A stretch of 64,000 bases of DNA from G963667855 sp963667855 (GCA_963667855.2 CAXXKI010000029.1:496001-560000), one strand, 5' to 3'; counted from the stretch's first letter, positions 44,898 to 55,158 are shown. The notes: generated by a model from the sequence alone, not told the origin. A program made the numbers and translations.

Positions 44898-47084
44898 TTA
44901 CTTTTCCCAATCAGCAGAAAAGGCCTCGTAACGAAGCTCGTCTTCAATGGGGATCATCTCGAAATTCTGATTATCCCACTCCAACGAGGAGCGATCGCCC
45001 GCGTCAGTAGCCGCCTGACCGGTGAGTAGCGATATATCCGCAATTGTGTTCGTCCTGTTTAAATCAATCGCAGAGTTCGATTGTACAGTAGCCAATGGTT
45101 CCAACGATTGATCAAATCGCCCCCACATAATCTGCAGATGGTTCTGAATCAAATCAGCCTGCAATTCCCGCAATTCCGGGTCGAACGAATGCGCGATGTC
45201 TGCCGCTTTCTCAAGCTGGTCCCCGTTGAGCGCCTGCCAGTTTACATTGGGCAAGACCGGAAGCTGTTCACCATTATTGTCATTAAGATCGATCGGCAAT
45301 TCGACTTTTTTCCCCAGCTTGATGACGGCAGCTATTTTTTCCGGAACGAAATCTTCCAGAGTCAGTTTCCTCAGATCACAGGGAATATCATCATTAAAAC
45401 TCTCGATAGCCGCGACCGGGTTTTCAGCAACATATTCTTTCTCAGGTTTAACGGTCGGCACACTGCTATCTGCGGAGCGATCACTGTGAGCGGTTTTCAA
45501 TTCATCGCGAACAGCTTCAGAAGATTCATCTGTTCTTCCGCCCATCTCAACTAGAACGTTCCTTTGCGCGGTTGCCGCCTTTCCGCCCGCATTTTTATAA
45601 AACCAATCCCTGTACTTACGTACCGGTTTTTTCACTGCCTCAACCACATGCCGCTCATTTCCTCGCGCGACAGGCCATATGACATTTAATTCCGCGAACT
45701 CATCAATGACCTTCTCTGGCAGGTTCGATTCAACCGCTGCCAACTCACTTTCAAACGTATCAGCTACCGGATTTTTGATCGGTTCGGTGTTTCCAATATC
45801 CCGCGAATCCTCTTTTGAAACTTCAGCAACTTCCGTAACCTTATCTAAGTCGAACTCGACATCTGCTTCCAGCCAACCGGGAAAAGATCGCTGCTCTACA
45901 AGAGCCTTATAGAACGCTTCGGGCAAAACAGCCTGAGCCGGCTCAACTTCCTTGCTCTCAACAGCCGTTGTGGATTCGAAACTCTCTCCAATCTCTCCCT
46001 CCACAGGCTCGGGTTTATCCAATGTCTTCGAATCGGTGGCAACAACCGAAACCGCATCCTCCGGCTCACCTTCCTCTACTACCGCGACAACCACCAACTC
46101 CTCCTCCCGGAAAGCCTCCGGCAGAACCTCATCGGGCTTTGGTACATTAGTATTTTCCGATACTACCTCGTTTAGCGGCTCATCGATTTCGACTGCCACC
46201 GGCTCATCCACTTGCGGCGGTTCATAGCCCTGCAGGTTCTGAACAACCGGGGGACTAACCGCGTCGGGTTCGACATCCATTTTTGAAAAGTCGATTGACT
46301 CCATCTCATCGATGACATCCATAACCGCCAGCCGTTGCGCCTCCTCTTCCACCGTTTCGGTTTCAACCGGTAAAAGCAGCAGTTGCGGCCCGATGACATC
46401 GAGCTGTTTCTGAGCGGCGACAAATTTGCTGTCGAATTCCAAAGCCCTGTTATACGCGTCGGCCGCACTGATGTACTGCTTGTCCGCCTGGTACATCAAT
46501 CCCAGATTGTAATAAGCGTCGGCATTGGGTAATACAGATTTGAAGGTTGCCAGTGCCTGGTCAAACTCCTTGAGCTTGGCCTGGGTCATTCCCAGGTTGA
46601 TATGCGCCCGGCGGAAATCCTTTTTAAGCTGGATCGCTTTGCAGAATTCCTTTTCCGCATCTTCCCAGCGAGCCTGCAGTACATACTCAAAACCAAGGTT
46701 GTTCCGCAGGTAGGCATTATCAGGCTTGAGTTCCACCGCATGGCGCAGCGCGACCTCCGCCCGCACATGATGCCCGAAATAACCGTAAAGTTCCCCCAGC
46801 CGGGCGAGCGACGGAACATGGTCCGGGTCTTTCGCCAGAGCTTTTTCATACTGGCCAATCGCCTTGTAAGGCGCCGCCTGTTTTTCGAAAAGCTGCCCGG
46901 CCGCAAAGTGGGTTTCAGGTAAAACTTCCGGAACTGGAGGCAGATCCACCTTTTCGCTTGCGTGTTTTTTCTGCCCGACCAGATACTGGTGGTTTGTACC
47001 GATGGCCTGCTTGTTGCTTTCACACCCGGTGGTCCAGGTGAATCCCACAACGAAAACGGCCAAGGTAAGCAGGTGACGATTCAC
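44898..47084 (-). CDS. TPR lipoprotein with long acidic low-complexity region
   Basis: The GTG at 47084 is chosen because AGGGG lies 8 nt upstream and it yields a compact signal, VNRHLLTLAVFVVGFTWTTGC, with lipobox TTGC. The 728-aa protein has five to six TPR units in residues 50-210 (APYKAIGQYEKALAKDPDHV, AYLRNNLGFEYVLQARWEDA, AHINLGMTQAKLKEFDQALA). A 350-residue Glu/Val/Pro-rich stretch and a more ordered C-terminus follow. It should be a lipid-anchored scaffold in the envelope. It lies 90 bp downstream of another lipoprotein gene. Confidence 0.75.
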   Translation of the reverse strand: MNRHLLTLAVFVVGFTWTTGCESNKQAIGTNHQYLVGQKKHASEKVDLPPVPEVLPETHFAAGQLFEKQAAPYKAIGQYEKALAKDPDHVPSLARLGELYGYFGHHVRAEVALRHAVELKPDNAYLRNNLGFEYVLQARWEDAEKEFCKAIQLKKDFRRAHINLGMTQAKLKEFDQALATFKSVLPNADAYYNLGLMYQADKQYISAADAYNRALEFDSKFVAAQKQLDVIGPQLLLLPVETETVEEEAQRLAVMDVIDEMESIDFSKMDVEPDAVSPPVVQNLQGYEPPQVDEPVAVEIDEPLNEVVSENTNVPKPDEVLPEAFREEELVVVAVVEEGEPEDAVSVVATDSKTLDKPEPVEGEIGESFESTTAVESKEVEPAQAVLPEAFYKALVEQRSFPGWLEADVEFDLDKVTEVAEVSKEDSRDIGNTEPIKNPVADTFESELAAVESNLPEKVIDEFAELNVIWPVARGNERHVVEAVKKPVRKYRDWFYKNAGGKAATAQRNVLVEMGGRTDESSEAVRDELKTAHSDRSADSSVPTVKPEKEYVAENPVAAIESFNDDIPCDLRKLTLEDFVPEKIAAVIKLGKKVELPIDLNDNNGEQLPVLPNVNWQALNGDQLEKAADIAHSFDPELRELQADLIQNHLQIMWGRFDQSLEPLATVQSNSAIDLNRTNTIADISLLTGQAATDAGDRSSLEWDNQNFEMIPIEDELRYEAFSADWEK

Positions 47085-47173
47085 TTTGTCTACCCCTATC
47101 ATAAGAGGACAATGGTTATCGCGTATCAGAACCGATCGGTGCCCGTTCATGCGGGAATCACCGATATTACGTT

Positions 47174-47692
47174 TTACATTGACATACCGGAGGTATCTCC
47201 GGGGTCACTGCTTCCCCCGCTCGTTCCCTCTGTCCCGGCTTCCTTGATGGCAATAGCCTCTGTTGCGGATATTCCCTTGCTACGGCTCATACCGAACTCA
47301 ACGGTTATCCTTTCCATGTCCACTCCGGAAGAGGCAAGAAAACTGCGCACCGCGTCCAGCCGTGAAGCAATGAGGGCCTCGTCACGCGTATCCGACTCGT
47401 AACGGACAATCCCACCACAACGCGAGAGCAGTTCACCGAGGCGGGTCAACCTTCTGACACCCAATCCGCTCAGGTCCGCACCGTGCGGCTCAAAGTGGAC
47501 ATCCGCGACCGAGCTGTCGTTGAGCAGCGCCTTGTCGGTCATGTAGGTGAAATGGCCCTGCATCGCATTCTGCCTCTCACTGTAGCCCTGGGGCGGTGAG
47601 TTGAGTTTTTCCGTCTGCTGGGAACACCCCAAACCGGTAAATACCACGACCAGGCCGCAGCAGAGCGCCAGACAAACCGAACGATTAAGCAT
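47174..47692 (-). CDS. Lipoprotein with diverged OmpA-like domain
   Basis: Of the two start ATGs, 47692 is preferred because AGGAG lies 7 nt upstream. The 172-aa protein has a lipoprotein signal ending GLGC. Residues 60-145 follow the OmpA/Pal pattern loosely: VHFEPHGADLSGLGVRRLTR, then SRLDAVRSFLASSGVDMERI, where true members have FDxDSAxL and xRRAxAVxxYL. The peptidoglycan-contact Asp/Arg pair is not clearly kept, so binding to the wall is uncertain. The end is Ser/Gly-rich. Confidence 0.65.
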   Translation of the reverse strand: MLNRSVCLALCCGLVVVFTGLGCSQQTEKLNSPPQGYSERQNAMQGHFTYMTDKALLNDSSVADVHFEPHGADLSGLGVRRLTRLGELLSRCGGIVRYESDTRDEALIASRLDAVRSFLASSGVDMERITVEFGMSRSKGISATEAIAIKEAGTEGTSGGSSDPGDTSGMSM

Positions 47693-47720
47693 GATCATGC
47701 TCCTTGGATAAAACCTGTAT

Positions 47721-47741
47721 CCGCCTGCATACCGCAGGCGG
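47721..47741. promoter_or_regulatory. Hairpin in the leader of the OmpA-like lipoprotein gene
   Basis: CCGCCTGC/GCAGGCGG with a 5-nt loop lies about 30 bp upstream of the start codon. It could be a leader structure or a small repeat. The rest of the gap, 47742-48117, shows nothing I recognise. Confidence 0.45.
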
Positions 47742-48174
47742 TGTATTCCAGATGACGCTGCAATCCGACACGCCTGGAGGACTTTCCAACCGCACCGTTC
47801 CCGCAGATCAACGTCCCAAAAAACCTGCCTGTTTATCGGTCATTGGGAGATCGATCTTCCAAAGGTTCTTCGGGGAACCAGAGGTCCTATAAAAAGCGGT
47901 TTGACAAAGCTGGTATTGAATAAACGAAATGAGCCGCAAGGCGGCCTGATGAGGAAAATCAAAGGGAAATACGCCCTGAACGTCCTAAAAACAGACCCAT
48001 AACGGACCAGCGAATAATTACAGTAACACTGGACAAGGAATCACGAGCAAACGTTCAATCAAACCGCGGTAAGCAAATGGAAAATCATCGCTCTCATTGT
48101 AATGCTCCAGTCGGAACTGGACAAACGCTCCGTTTGGGATATTTATATTTGACCCCTTAATGGAGGCGTAAATT

Positions 48175-48492
48175 ATGAGTAGGCAACGGCGAAATTTCAG
48201 CGGTAGCGAGAAGATGTCCATTCTGCGGGAGCATTTGATCGAGCATATACCGGTATCGGACATTTGCGACAAGCACGGCATTCAGCCGACGCTTTTCTAC
48301 CTTTGGCAAAAGAAATTGTTCGAGGAAGGGGCCGGTGTCTTCGATCGACCGGAGAAACAATCCACCCGTCAGAAGTCGGCCGACGCGGCGAAAATCGAAA
48401 AACTCGAGGCCAAGCTGCAGCAGAAAAACGAGGTTCTCGGCGAACTTATGGGCGAACATATCGCGCTAAAAAAAAGTCTTGGGGAGATCTGA
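48175..48492 (+). CDS. IS3-family transposase OrfA
   Basis: The 105-aa protein has a helix-turn-helix (VSDICDKHGIQPTLFYLWQKKLFEEG, split at residues 29-54) that should bind the element ends, followed by a Leu-rich coiled coil (IEKLEAKLQQKNEVLGELMG). Near its 3' end the run CTAAAAAAAAG is a slippery site where a -1 shift fuses it with OrfB to give the full transposase. Confidence 0.9.
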   Translation: MSRQRRNFSGSEKMSILREHLIEHIPVSDICDKHGIQPTLFYLWQKKLFEEGAGVFDRPEKQSTRQKSADAAKIEKLEAKLQQKNEVLGELMGEHIALKKSLGEI

Positions 48493-49607
48493 CAGGCCAA
48501 TGGGTGCCTCACGATACCCGGGATTCGCTGGTTGATTTCGTCGAAAAATGGTCCGCAAAAACGGAGCTGACCGCCAGGCACCTGGTCGGCCATATAGGCA
48601 TAACCAGAAGCAAGTACTACGATTGGCGAAAGCGGTTCGGCAAAGTCAACGAACACAACGCGCGTGTCCCGCGAGATCACTGGCTTGAAGATTGGGAGAA
48701 ACGTGCCATCGTGGATTTCCATACACAGTATCCGCTGGAAGGGTATCGCCGGTTGACGTTCATGATGCTCGATCGGAATGTGGTGGCCACCAGCCCCACG
48801 AGCGTCTATCGGGTCCTGAGTGCGGCGGGAGTTTTACAGCAATGGAATAAAAAAACGTCGCGCAAGGGAACCGGTTTTGTGCAGCCATTACAGGTGCACG
48901 AGCATTGGCATACGGATATATCGTATATCAATATCGCCGGGACATTCTACTATTTGTGCAGTGTTCTGGACGGCTGCAGCAGATACATAGTTCATTGGGA
49001 GATTCGCGAAGCGATGCTGGAAGCGGATGTCGAAATAGTTCTTCAGCGTGCCAGGGAAAAATTTCCCGATGCGTTTCCCCGGATCATTTCGGATAATGGT
49101 CCGCAGTTCATCGCCAGGGACTTCAAGGAGTTCATCAGAATCAGCGGGATGACCCACGTGAGAACATCGCCGTATTATCCGCAGAGCAACGGCAAGCTGG
49201 AGCGGTTTCACCGTTCGATCAAGCACGAGTGCATTCGTCCGGGTACACCTTTGACATTGGAGGAAGCTCAACGGCTGGTCGACGGTTACGTGCGGTATTA
49301 CAACGAAGTGAGATTGCACAGTGCCATAGGTTTTGTGACTCCGTCTGACAAGCTTACCGGCCGGGACGCGGCTATTTTCGCCGAGCGGGATCGCAAGCTG
49401 GCAACCGCTCGCGAGCAGAGACGAGAGCGGCGGCGACAGCAAAACTCCGCGATAACAGTGGAGGCTGCATGTCCCCGGAGTTCCGTCGCCTCGGCGTCGC
49501 TTCATAAACCTCTGGGCGATGTCGAGGCGATGGAGCGGAGGGGACACCCTGACAAGTTCCCGACCCGAGGCCGAGCAGGAGAAAATAAACTTGTGGAAAC
49601 TGCGTAA
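48469..49607 (+). CDS. IS3-family transposase OrfB (made by -1 frameshift)
   Basis: After the A-run near 48467-48475 the reading continues KKKSWGDLTGQWVPHD. The catalytic domain shows the DDE residues: first Asp in HTDISYI, second in ISDNGPQF, and Glu in NGKLERFHRS with the usual 35-residue spacing. HTH_21- and rve-type segments precede it (LEGYRRLTFMMLDRN). The frame is intact to 49607, so the element may still be active. The C-terminal 90 residues are a basic tail. Confidence 0.88.
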
Positions 49608-49892
49608 GTCAGTACATTAACCGTGAAGGGCGATTGTCCATTTTACGCTGAACCATTACATCATAAACTGCAACCTCGTCCCAACGACAACCTATTGAGG
49701 TTCGCTCATTTACGGATTAGTCCACTTCAAAACCATACGGTGTTTGCTCGGGATAAGGCAGTTGGCTCCAGGACGGACATACAAGATAGTTCATCATTCG
49801 GGTTACCCACATTAAGCGTTCATCCCGGCTCTCATGTTCCCCAAGAATACTCTCGATTTCTTCTATATCCCAAAAACCAATTCGTCGCCAAA

Positions 49893-49947
49893 AGGGAAAA
49901 GGGGGTCAGGCTTGCTTATTTCATAAGTAAGCCTGAACCCCTTTTTT
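49893..49947. repeat. REP-like hairpin/bidirectional terminator (family R5)
   Basis: GGGGTCAGGCTTGCTTA pairs with TAAGTAAGCCTGAACCCC over about 17 bp, flanked by A-runs on the left and T-runs on the right. It reaches the stop codon of the minus-strand gene at 49946. The GGGGTCAGGCTTGC core resembles known RAYT-type REP arms. It can also stop transcription in both directions. Confidence 0.75.
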
Positions 49948-51691
49948 AAGCTCTGTTGGTATTTCCTGATATCGCCGCAGCCATGCCTGAAAACAGCAAT
50001 GGTGCCCCGCGGCGGAGGTTGCGCAGACTGTAGCCGCCCTCCTGGACGACGAGCAGCGGCAGTCCCAGCGAGCCAAGACGTTTACCAATCGAGGTCATTG
50101 TGCTCACCGGGACGCGAAAAGACCCGGTAGGATCGCCCTTAAGCATGTCAAAGCCCATCGACACAACGACAATAGCCGGCTTGAACCGCTCGATTCGCCG
50201 GATCGCCTTCTCAAGCGTCTGAAGATACGTCTCACCGTCCGTCCCCTCGGGGAGGGGAAAGTTTCGGTTAAACCCCCGCCCCCGCCCTTCGCCCGCCTCA
50301 TCTATGAAGCCACTGAAATGAGGGTACGCGATGCTGGGGTGGCCGTGAATAGAGACTGTCAGCACATCGTCCCGGTCGTAGAAAATATCCTGCGTGCCAT
50401 TGCCATGATGGTAATCCAAATCGAGTACCGCCACCTTGCCGACCTGGCTCAACCGGTGAGCGGCAATAGCGGCGTTACTGAAGTAGCAGAACCCACCGAA
50501 CGTTCGCTTACCGGCGTGATGCCCCGGTGGGCGGCAGAGTGCGTAGGTGACTCGCCTGCCGGAAAGCACCTGTTCGGCCGCCGTGAGCGCGACATCCACC
50601 GCACCGCGGGCCACGTCGAAGGCGTTCCGCGAAAGCGGCGTAAACGTGTCAACGCAGTAATACCCCGCCCGTACAGCGAGATCCTTGGGCCGCCGTTCCG
50701 GCCTGCGTATGGGAAATACGTAAGGATAGACCGGCTGGTTCGGCTGCAACTTCTGGCAGGCATTCTTCAGGTAATTGACGAAATCAGCATCGTGAATAGT
50801 GCGAACAGGCCCCTCCCCGAAACGTCGCGGCGAAATCTCCGCGAACAGATCGGTGGCCCCGATCCCTTCGAGTATAGCCCCGATCCGCGCGGGACGCTCG
50901 ACATATCCCCGCTGATGGACCAGGTGTACGGCATGCTCCTTTACCACTACCAAGGCAAAAGCTTTCTCCAGCCGACTGGGCGGCACATCGCAGACCGGCA
51001 ACTTTCGCTTGATGTACTGCGGCGCACGGAAACGCACCGGGTTATCCTTGATCGACTCCGCCACCCGGTCGATGTAGTCCTGACTGACCTCCTTGCCGTG
51101 CTTACGCATTAGAATAAGGCGAACGTCGGTACGGGCCTCGTCCCGCGAAAGCGGTTTGGTATTACCCAACCGGTCGAACAGGAGAAAACCGGCAGGCAGG
51201 CTGGGCGTCGGTTGCTCGTAAAGCGTGTTGATGATCGGGTAAACGTTGTATTGTTCGTAAAAACGCAGCGTCTGGCGGTTTTTCGCCAACTCGGCAGGAT
51301 CCGGAACATAAGCGGGGTCGTCGGACAGCGCCTCCAGGTACATTCCCCGCGAGCCGAGTTGACGAACCCCGTCACGGACGGCCTCATAGATCGCGCCGCC
51401 CAAACCCCCGCCCTGGATTCGGGGCGAGATCCCTAGAAAGTCCAGAAACGAACAGTTGATTTCCGGAAGATGCTGGATTAAGGCAAAGCCCGTAACGCGC
51501 TGCTGGCCATCCTCGGAGACAAGCAGCAACGTTCCGTAGCCGTACTTGAACGGATGGTCCAGCATGTGTGGAATCTTCTCGGCATAACCTGGCAGATATG
51601 CGAAATTCGCCTGAAAAATATCCTTAACCTGCGAAATACGTTCACGGTCGGACGGTAATACTGCACTGTAGACGCGTCGGATTCGTATCAT
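49946..51691 (-). CDS. GNAT acetyltransferase fused to a histone-deacetylase-family domain
   Basis: The start at ATG 51691 has GGAG 6 nt upstream. Residues about 1-160 are a GNAT N-acetyltransferase (FALIQHLPEINCSFLDFLGI, then PRIQGGGLGGAIYEAV, the acetyl-CoA loop). Residues about 250-575 are a zinc-dependent deacetylase of the HDAC/acetylpolyamine amidohydrolase family: RPPGHHAGK, DLDYHHGNGTQDIFY with Zn-binding Asp and His, SMGFDMLKGDP with the third metal Asp, and the catalytic-Tyr motif EGGYS. One protein thus carries acetylating and deacetylating halves. Likely substrates are small amines or protein lysines in the cytoplasm. It is a single gene. Confidence 0.87.
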   Translation of the reverse strand: MIRIRRVYSAVLPSDRERISQVKDIFQANFAYLPGYAEKIPHMLDHPFKYGYGTLLLVSEDGQQRVTGFALIQHLPEINCSFLDFLGISPRIQGGGLGGAIYEAVRDGVRQLGSRGMYLEALSDDPAYVPDPAELAKNRQTLRFYEQYNVYPIINTLYEQPTPSLPAGFLLFDRLGNTKPLSRDEARTDVRLILMRKHGKEVSQDYIDRVAESIKDNPVRFRAPQYIKRKLPVCDVPPSRLEKAFALVVVKEHAVHLVHQRGYVERPARIGAILEGIGATDLFAEISPRRFGEGPVRTIHDADFVNYLKNACQKLQPNQPVYPYVFPIRRPERRPKDLAVRAGYYCVDTFTPLSRNAFDVARGAVDVALTAAEQVLSGRRVTYALCRPPGHHAGKRTFGGFCYFSNAAIAAHRLSQVGKVAVLDLDYHHGNGTQDIFYDRDDVLTVSIHGHPSIAYPHFSGFIDEAGEGRGRGFNRNFPLPEGTDGETYLQTLEKAIRRIERFKPAIVVVSMGFDMLKGDPTGSFRVPVSTMTSIGKRLGSLGLPLLVVQEGGYSLRNLRRGAPLLFSGMAAAISGNTNRA

Positions 51692-51715
51692 AGCATACTC
51701 CATCAACCTGATATT

Positions 51716-52680
51716 GGATTCTCCAGCATACGCCCAGCGAAAAATGATATCTGGAATCCATAATCAGTATACCCGAATAACTCCATACCAGTGTACAATT
51801 GACAGAATCGCTCAAGGCCATTCAAAAGAACCTGCCTTTACGAAACCGTAATTATACCGCAGGGATAAAAAGCCGTATACTATGAAGAGTTGCGAATTAC
51901 GTTGACAACAGATTCCACCCCACCCTACCCTGCCACCTGCCAAAGACACGGTTATGTAGAATCATAACTCCAGGTACACCGCCAGGGCGTGTTCACCGTT
52001 ACCTTCGCGAGGTCCTGACCTGAATAGCGGCTACTCCAATCGACCACCTCGAAAACCGCCTGCTCGACCTCTGGCAGCCCGAACCCAAAGCGATCGAAAA
52101 CAGATTCCACACTACAGCAGAAAGATCATGAGCCACGTGAACTGGTGGTTTGCAAAACCGTTACGGTTATTCACCAAAATCAAACGAATTCACAAACCTT
52201 TGTCACCGAGTGCGAATGAACAGATCGGCTTGTGCTAGGGGAGGCATGCTACGGCCTTCAACTTAAGTCGAACATCCGCTTCCGCGAACCTCTTTTATTC
52301 CAACGCGTTGATACGAATCACCCCCAAGCCTGCAGTGTCTCCATTAAACGAACAACTTCAACCGCATAGGAAACACCGAACAACACCCAAGACTTTTATT
52401 AAGATGAAGTACGTCATAGTTCTCTCACCTTCGCTCAAAAGCCCCACCGCACTGTCCGGCCAGCGGATAAATTCATTGCAGCATGGAAAACAGCCGATTG
52501 AAAACACTGACGCTGTAACAGGCCATCAGAAAAAACTCTGTTAATAGTTTTTCGCTATAGCTATCAGCCTCAGTCGACCGGCCAAACACGATGAAAAGAC
52601 ATGGTTAATGACTAAGCTTATTCTGCCCACAGGAAGAGCAGACAATTGGGAGTAGTTGACTAGTGGTTTCACCCGCAACA
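51716..52680. other. About 1 kb without a recognised gene
   Basis: No convincing reading frame, RNA or repeat was found between the GNAT-HDAC gene and the PocR kinase. A short stretch near 52040-52100 reads PIDHLENRLLDLWQPEPKAI in one frame, which may be a decayed gene piece. Its family is unknown. Confidence 0.4.
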
Positions 52681-52706
52681 GCGAGCCCGGCTAAGGAGCA
52701 ACGATT

Positions 52707-54986
52707 ATGATACAGCCACCGTTGCTCGACGAATTCACTTGTATTAAAGAACTCCAAACCATCCAGGACGATTTCGCCAGGAGTGCCGGTATTTCTTCAG
52801 TGATCATCTCGCCCGAAGGTGAACCAATAACCAACTTCAGCAATCCCACCAGTTTCCATGAACTGATCCAATCTACGGAGAAAGGGAGAAGATGCTGGCT
52901 GGAATCGTTAAAGGAAATGACTAAAGCCGCTCCAGCGTCACCTGAATGGAAAGTTCGCTACTGTTTTTCTAAATGTGGGTATTACATAGCACCGATCATA
53001 ATAGACGGCGAACACCTGGCGACGATATGCACCGGCCAGTTCATTACAAAACGCTTCACTTCTGAGCAACTCAAATCGCTTGAAGAAATAGCCCTGACAA
53101 TCGGCCTGAATCCGGTACTCTTTATTGAAGCCGCGAAAAAAATGCGTGTGCTCGATGAAAATACCGTATTACAAAATGCACGTCTTTTATTCGGTATTTC
53201 CAGCCTTATCATAAAACTCGAGTATCGCACCAATAAACTTAAAAAAGAACATAGCCTGCCTCAGGATGCACATGCCGAACTGGAAAATCGCGTCAACCAG
53301 CACAGCAATGAATCGCGTAAAACCAACGAACGGCTCAGGCAGGAGATTTCCGAACACCAGCAAGCCGAGAAACCGTTGATCGACGAAAAAAACCTGTTGC
53401 GATCACTTATCGACCTGCTGGAAACCATGGACGTCGGAATCACCGTTCAGGATCAGAATTATAATATTACCTACCAGAATAGTTTCATGCAGAAGAACTT
53501 TGGCGGACTCGGGGGAAAATGCTATGAGATCTACGAGAAGCGGCATGACATCTGCGATGGTTGCCCGGTAAAGCAAGCGTTCCGCGACGGTCAGCCTCAC
53601 AACTCGGAGAGAATAACGTTCACACCGGACGGCGAAGCTTTCTTTTGGGAAACCACAGCTCACCCAATCAGAAACTCCGCCGGTGAAATCACTGCCTGCT
53701 TTGAAGTTGTCCGGAACGTAACTAAGTACAAGCGTACAGAGGAAGCTTTACAGCGTCTGAAAACCGCAATTGAGCAGTCGATGGACGGTATCGCCGTCAC
53801 TGATTTGGACGGTACCGTGCAGTACGTCAACCTTGCGTGGGCCTCCATGCACGGTTATGCCCCAGAGGAACTAATCGGTAAGCACCTAAGTGTTTTTCAC
53901 AATGAAATACAGTTGGAGAGAGATGTTGATCCTTTCAATAAACATGTATTCAGCATAGGCTCAGCAAAAGGCGAAGTCGGTCACGTCAGAAAAAACGGTA
54001 CAGCCTTTCCAACATTAATGACAGTTGCTGTATTAAAGGACGAAAACGGCAATTCGATAGGCCTGGTGGGCGTCGCTCACGACATAACTGAACAAAAGCA
54101 GGCCGAAGCGAACCTGCAGGAAGCACAAAAGGAACTTCAGGACGTATCACGACGAGCCGGGATGGCCGAAGTAGCAACCGGTGTCCTGCACAATGTGGGA
54201 AATGTGCTTAACAGCGTCAACGTCTCCGTATCTCTCATCGCCGAAGAAGTACACCAATCAAAGGTAAAAAGCCTGACTCGAGCAGCGAATCTCGTCAACG
54301 AGCAGGCGGATAATCTCGTAAAATTTATCACCGAGGATGATCGTGGTAAACACCTGCCGCAGTTTTTGACTTCATTGGCGGAAACACTATCAAACGAGCA
54401 GGATACGATCCTTACGGAGCTCCAATTACTCAACAAAAACATCGAGCACATTAAAACCATCGTCAAGACACAACAATCATACGCTGGAGTATCCGGATTA
54501 ATCGAGCCCGTATCGCTGGACGATTTGCTCGAAGACGCTTTGCGTATCAACGCCGCGTCTTTTCAGCGGTATTCGATCATGGTGGTTCGCGAGTACGAGA
54601 AACTGCCTCTGATCGAAGTTGAGCGACAGAAACTGATACAAATCCTTGTCAACCTGGTTAGAAACGCGAAGCATGCTCTCATTGAACACGGAGGAAAGGA
54701 TAAACGGATAACTTTAAAGACAACTCCCGCGGGTGAGGATCACGTTAAAATCGACATATCGGATAACGGTGCGGGAATTCCTGCTCACAATCTCACAAAA
54801 ATATTCGCCTACGGCTTTACCACCAGAAAAGGTAGCGGCGGACACGGCTTCGGTCTCCACCACTGCGCTTTGTTGGCCAAAGAAATGGGTGGATCATTAA
54901 CCGTTCAAAGCTCCGGATTGGGAACAGGTGCAACCTTCACTCTAGAACTTCCGCTGAAGGTGAGCTTGGCAAAACAACTAACGTAG
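52707..54986 (+). CDS. Sensor histidine kinase with PocR and two PAS domains
   Basis: The 759-aa protein has no membrane segment. Residues about 10-165 match the PocR ligand domain (LQTIQDDFARSAG, HELIQSTEKGRRC, IAPIIIDGEHLATICTGQF) with conserved cysteines. A coiled coil leads to PAS 1 (about 235-345, containing CDGCPV) and PAS 2 (about 350-475). The H-box is GVLHNVGNVLNSVNVS with His495, a sub-type of its own, and then NLVRNAKHALIEHGG, DNGAGIP and HGFGLHHCALLAKEMGG. AAGGAG precedes the ATG. No response regulator adjoins, so it is an orphan; PocR suggests a small hydrocarbon-like or diol ligand. Confidence 0.9.
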   Translation: MIQPPLLDEFTCIKELQTIQDDFARSAGISSVIISPEGEPITNFSNPTSFHELIQSTEKGRRCWLESLKEMTKAAPASPEWKVRYCFSKCGYYIAPIIIDGEHLATICTGQFITKRFTSEQLKSLEEIALTIGLNPVLFIEAAKKMRVLDENTVLQNARLLFGISSLIIKLEYRTNKLKKEHSLPQDAHAELENRVNQHSNESRKTNERLRQEISEHQQAEKPLIDEKNLLRSLIDLLETMDVGITVQDQNYNITYQNSFMQKNFGGLGGKCYEIYEKRHDICDGCPVKQAFRDGQPHNSERITFTPDGEAFFWETTAHPIRNSAGEITACFEVVRNVTKYKRTEEALQRLKTAIEQSMDGIAVTDLDGTVQYVNLAWASMHGYAPEELIGKHLSVFHNEIQLERDVDPFNKHVFSIGSAKGEVGHVRKNGTAFPTLMTVAVLKDENGNSIGLVGVAHDITEQKQAEANLQEAQKELQDVSRRAGMAEVATGVLHNVGNVLNSVNVSVSLIAEEVHQSKVKSLTRAANLVNEQADNLVKFITEDDRGKHLPQFLTSLAETLSNEQDTILTELQLLNKNIEHIKTIVKTQQSYAGVSGLIEPVSLDDLLEDALRINAASFQRYSIMVVREYEKLPLIEVERQKLIQILVNLVRNAKHALIEHGGKDKRITLKTTPAGEDHVKIDISDNGAGIPAHNLTKIFAYGFTTRKGSGGHGFGLHHCALLAKEMGGSLTVQSSGLGTGATFTLELPLKVSLAKQLT

Positions 54987-55083
54987 CCGAACGAAAATTT
55001 TAACAGGTTTATCGCCAAAGTAAACGATAGTTGATTATCCAGTCGAAGGCACGTATGGACATGAAATATTTCTTAAGCTCTTA

Positions 55084-55158
55084 AGTTCCGCGGACACCGA
55101 ACTTGATTCAAGACGTTTCCGAACTGCGATCCGAATTTAGCAAGGTGTCCTCTGAACT
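55084..55158 (+). repeat. REP hairpin family R1, complete copy
   Basis: AGTTCCGCGGACACCGAACTTG to GCAAGGTGTCCTCTGAACT, 75 bp. It overlaps the last codons of the small gene at 55108. Confidence 0.8.

Larger units (their letters stand above)
48118..49640 (+). mobile_element. IS3-family insertion sequence
   Basis: The element is 1523 bp. Its left end TGGACAAACGCTCC and the inverted right end (TGGACAATCGCCC when read from the right) form imperfect terminal repeats starting with TG, as in IS3 elements. It carries overlapping orfA and orfB with a -1 frameshift site. The flanks (GGAAC left, TTTTA right) show no target duplication, so the copy is old or the surroundings have been rearranged. Confidence 0.88.

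Noticed and set aside
48113..49645. Target-site duplication of the IS3 element
   Set aside because: The bases next to the two inverted ends differ (GGAAC and TTTTA).
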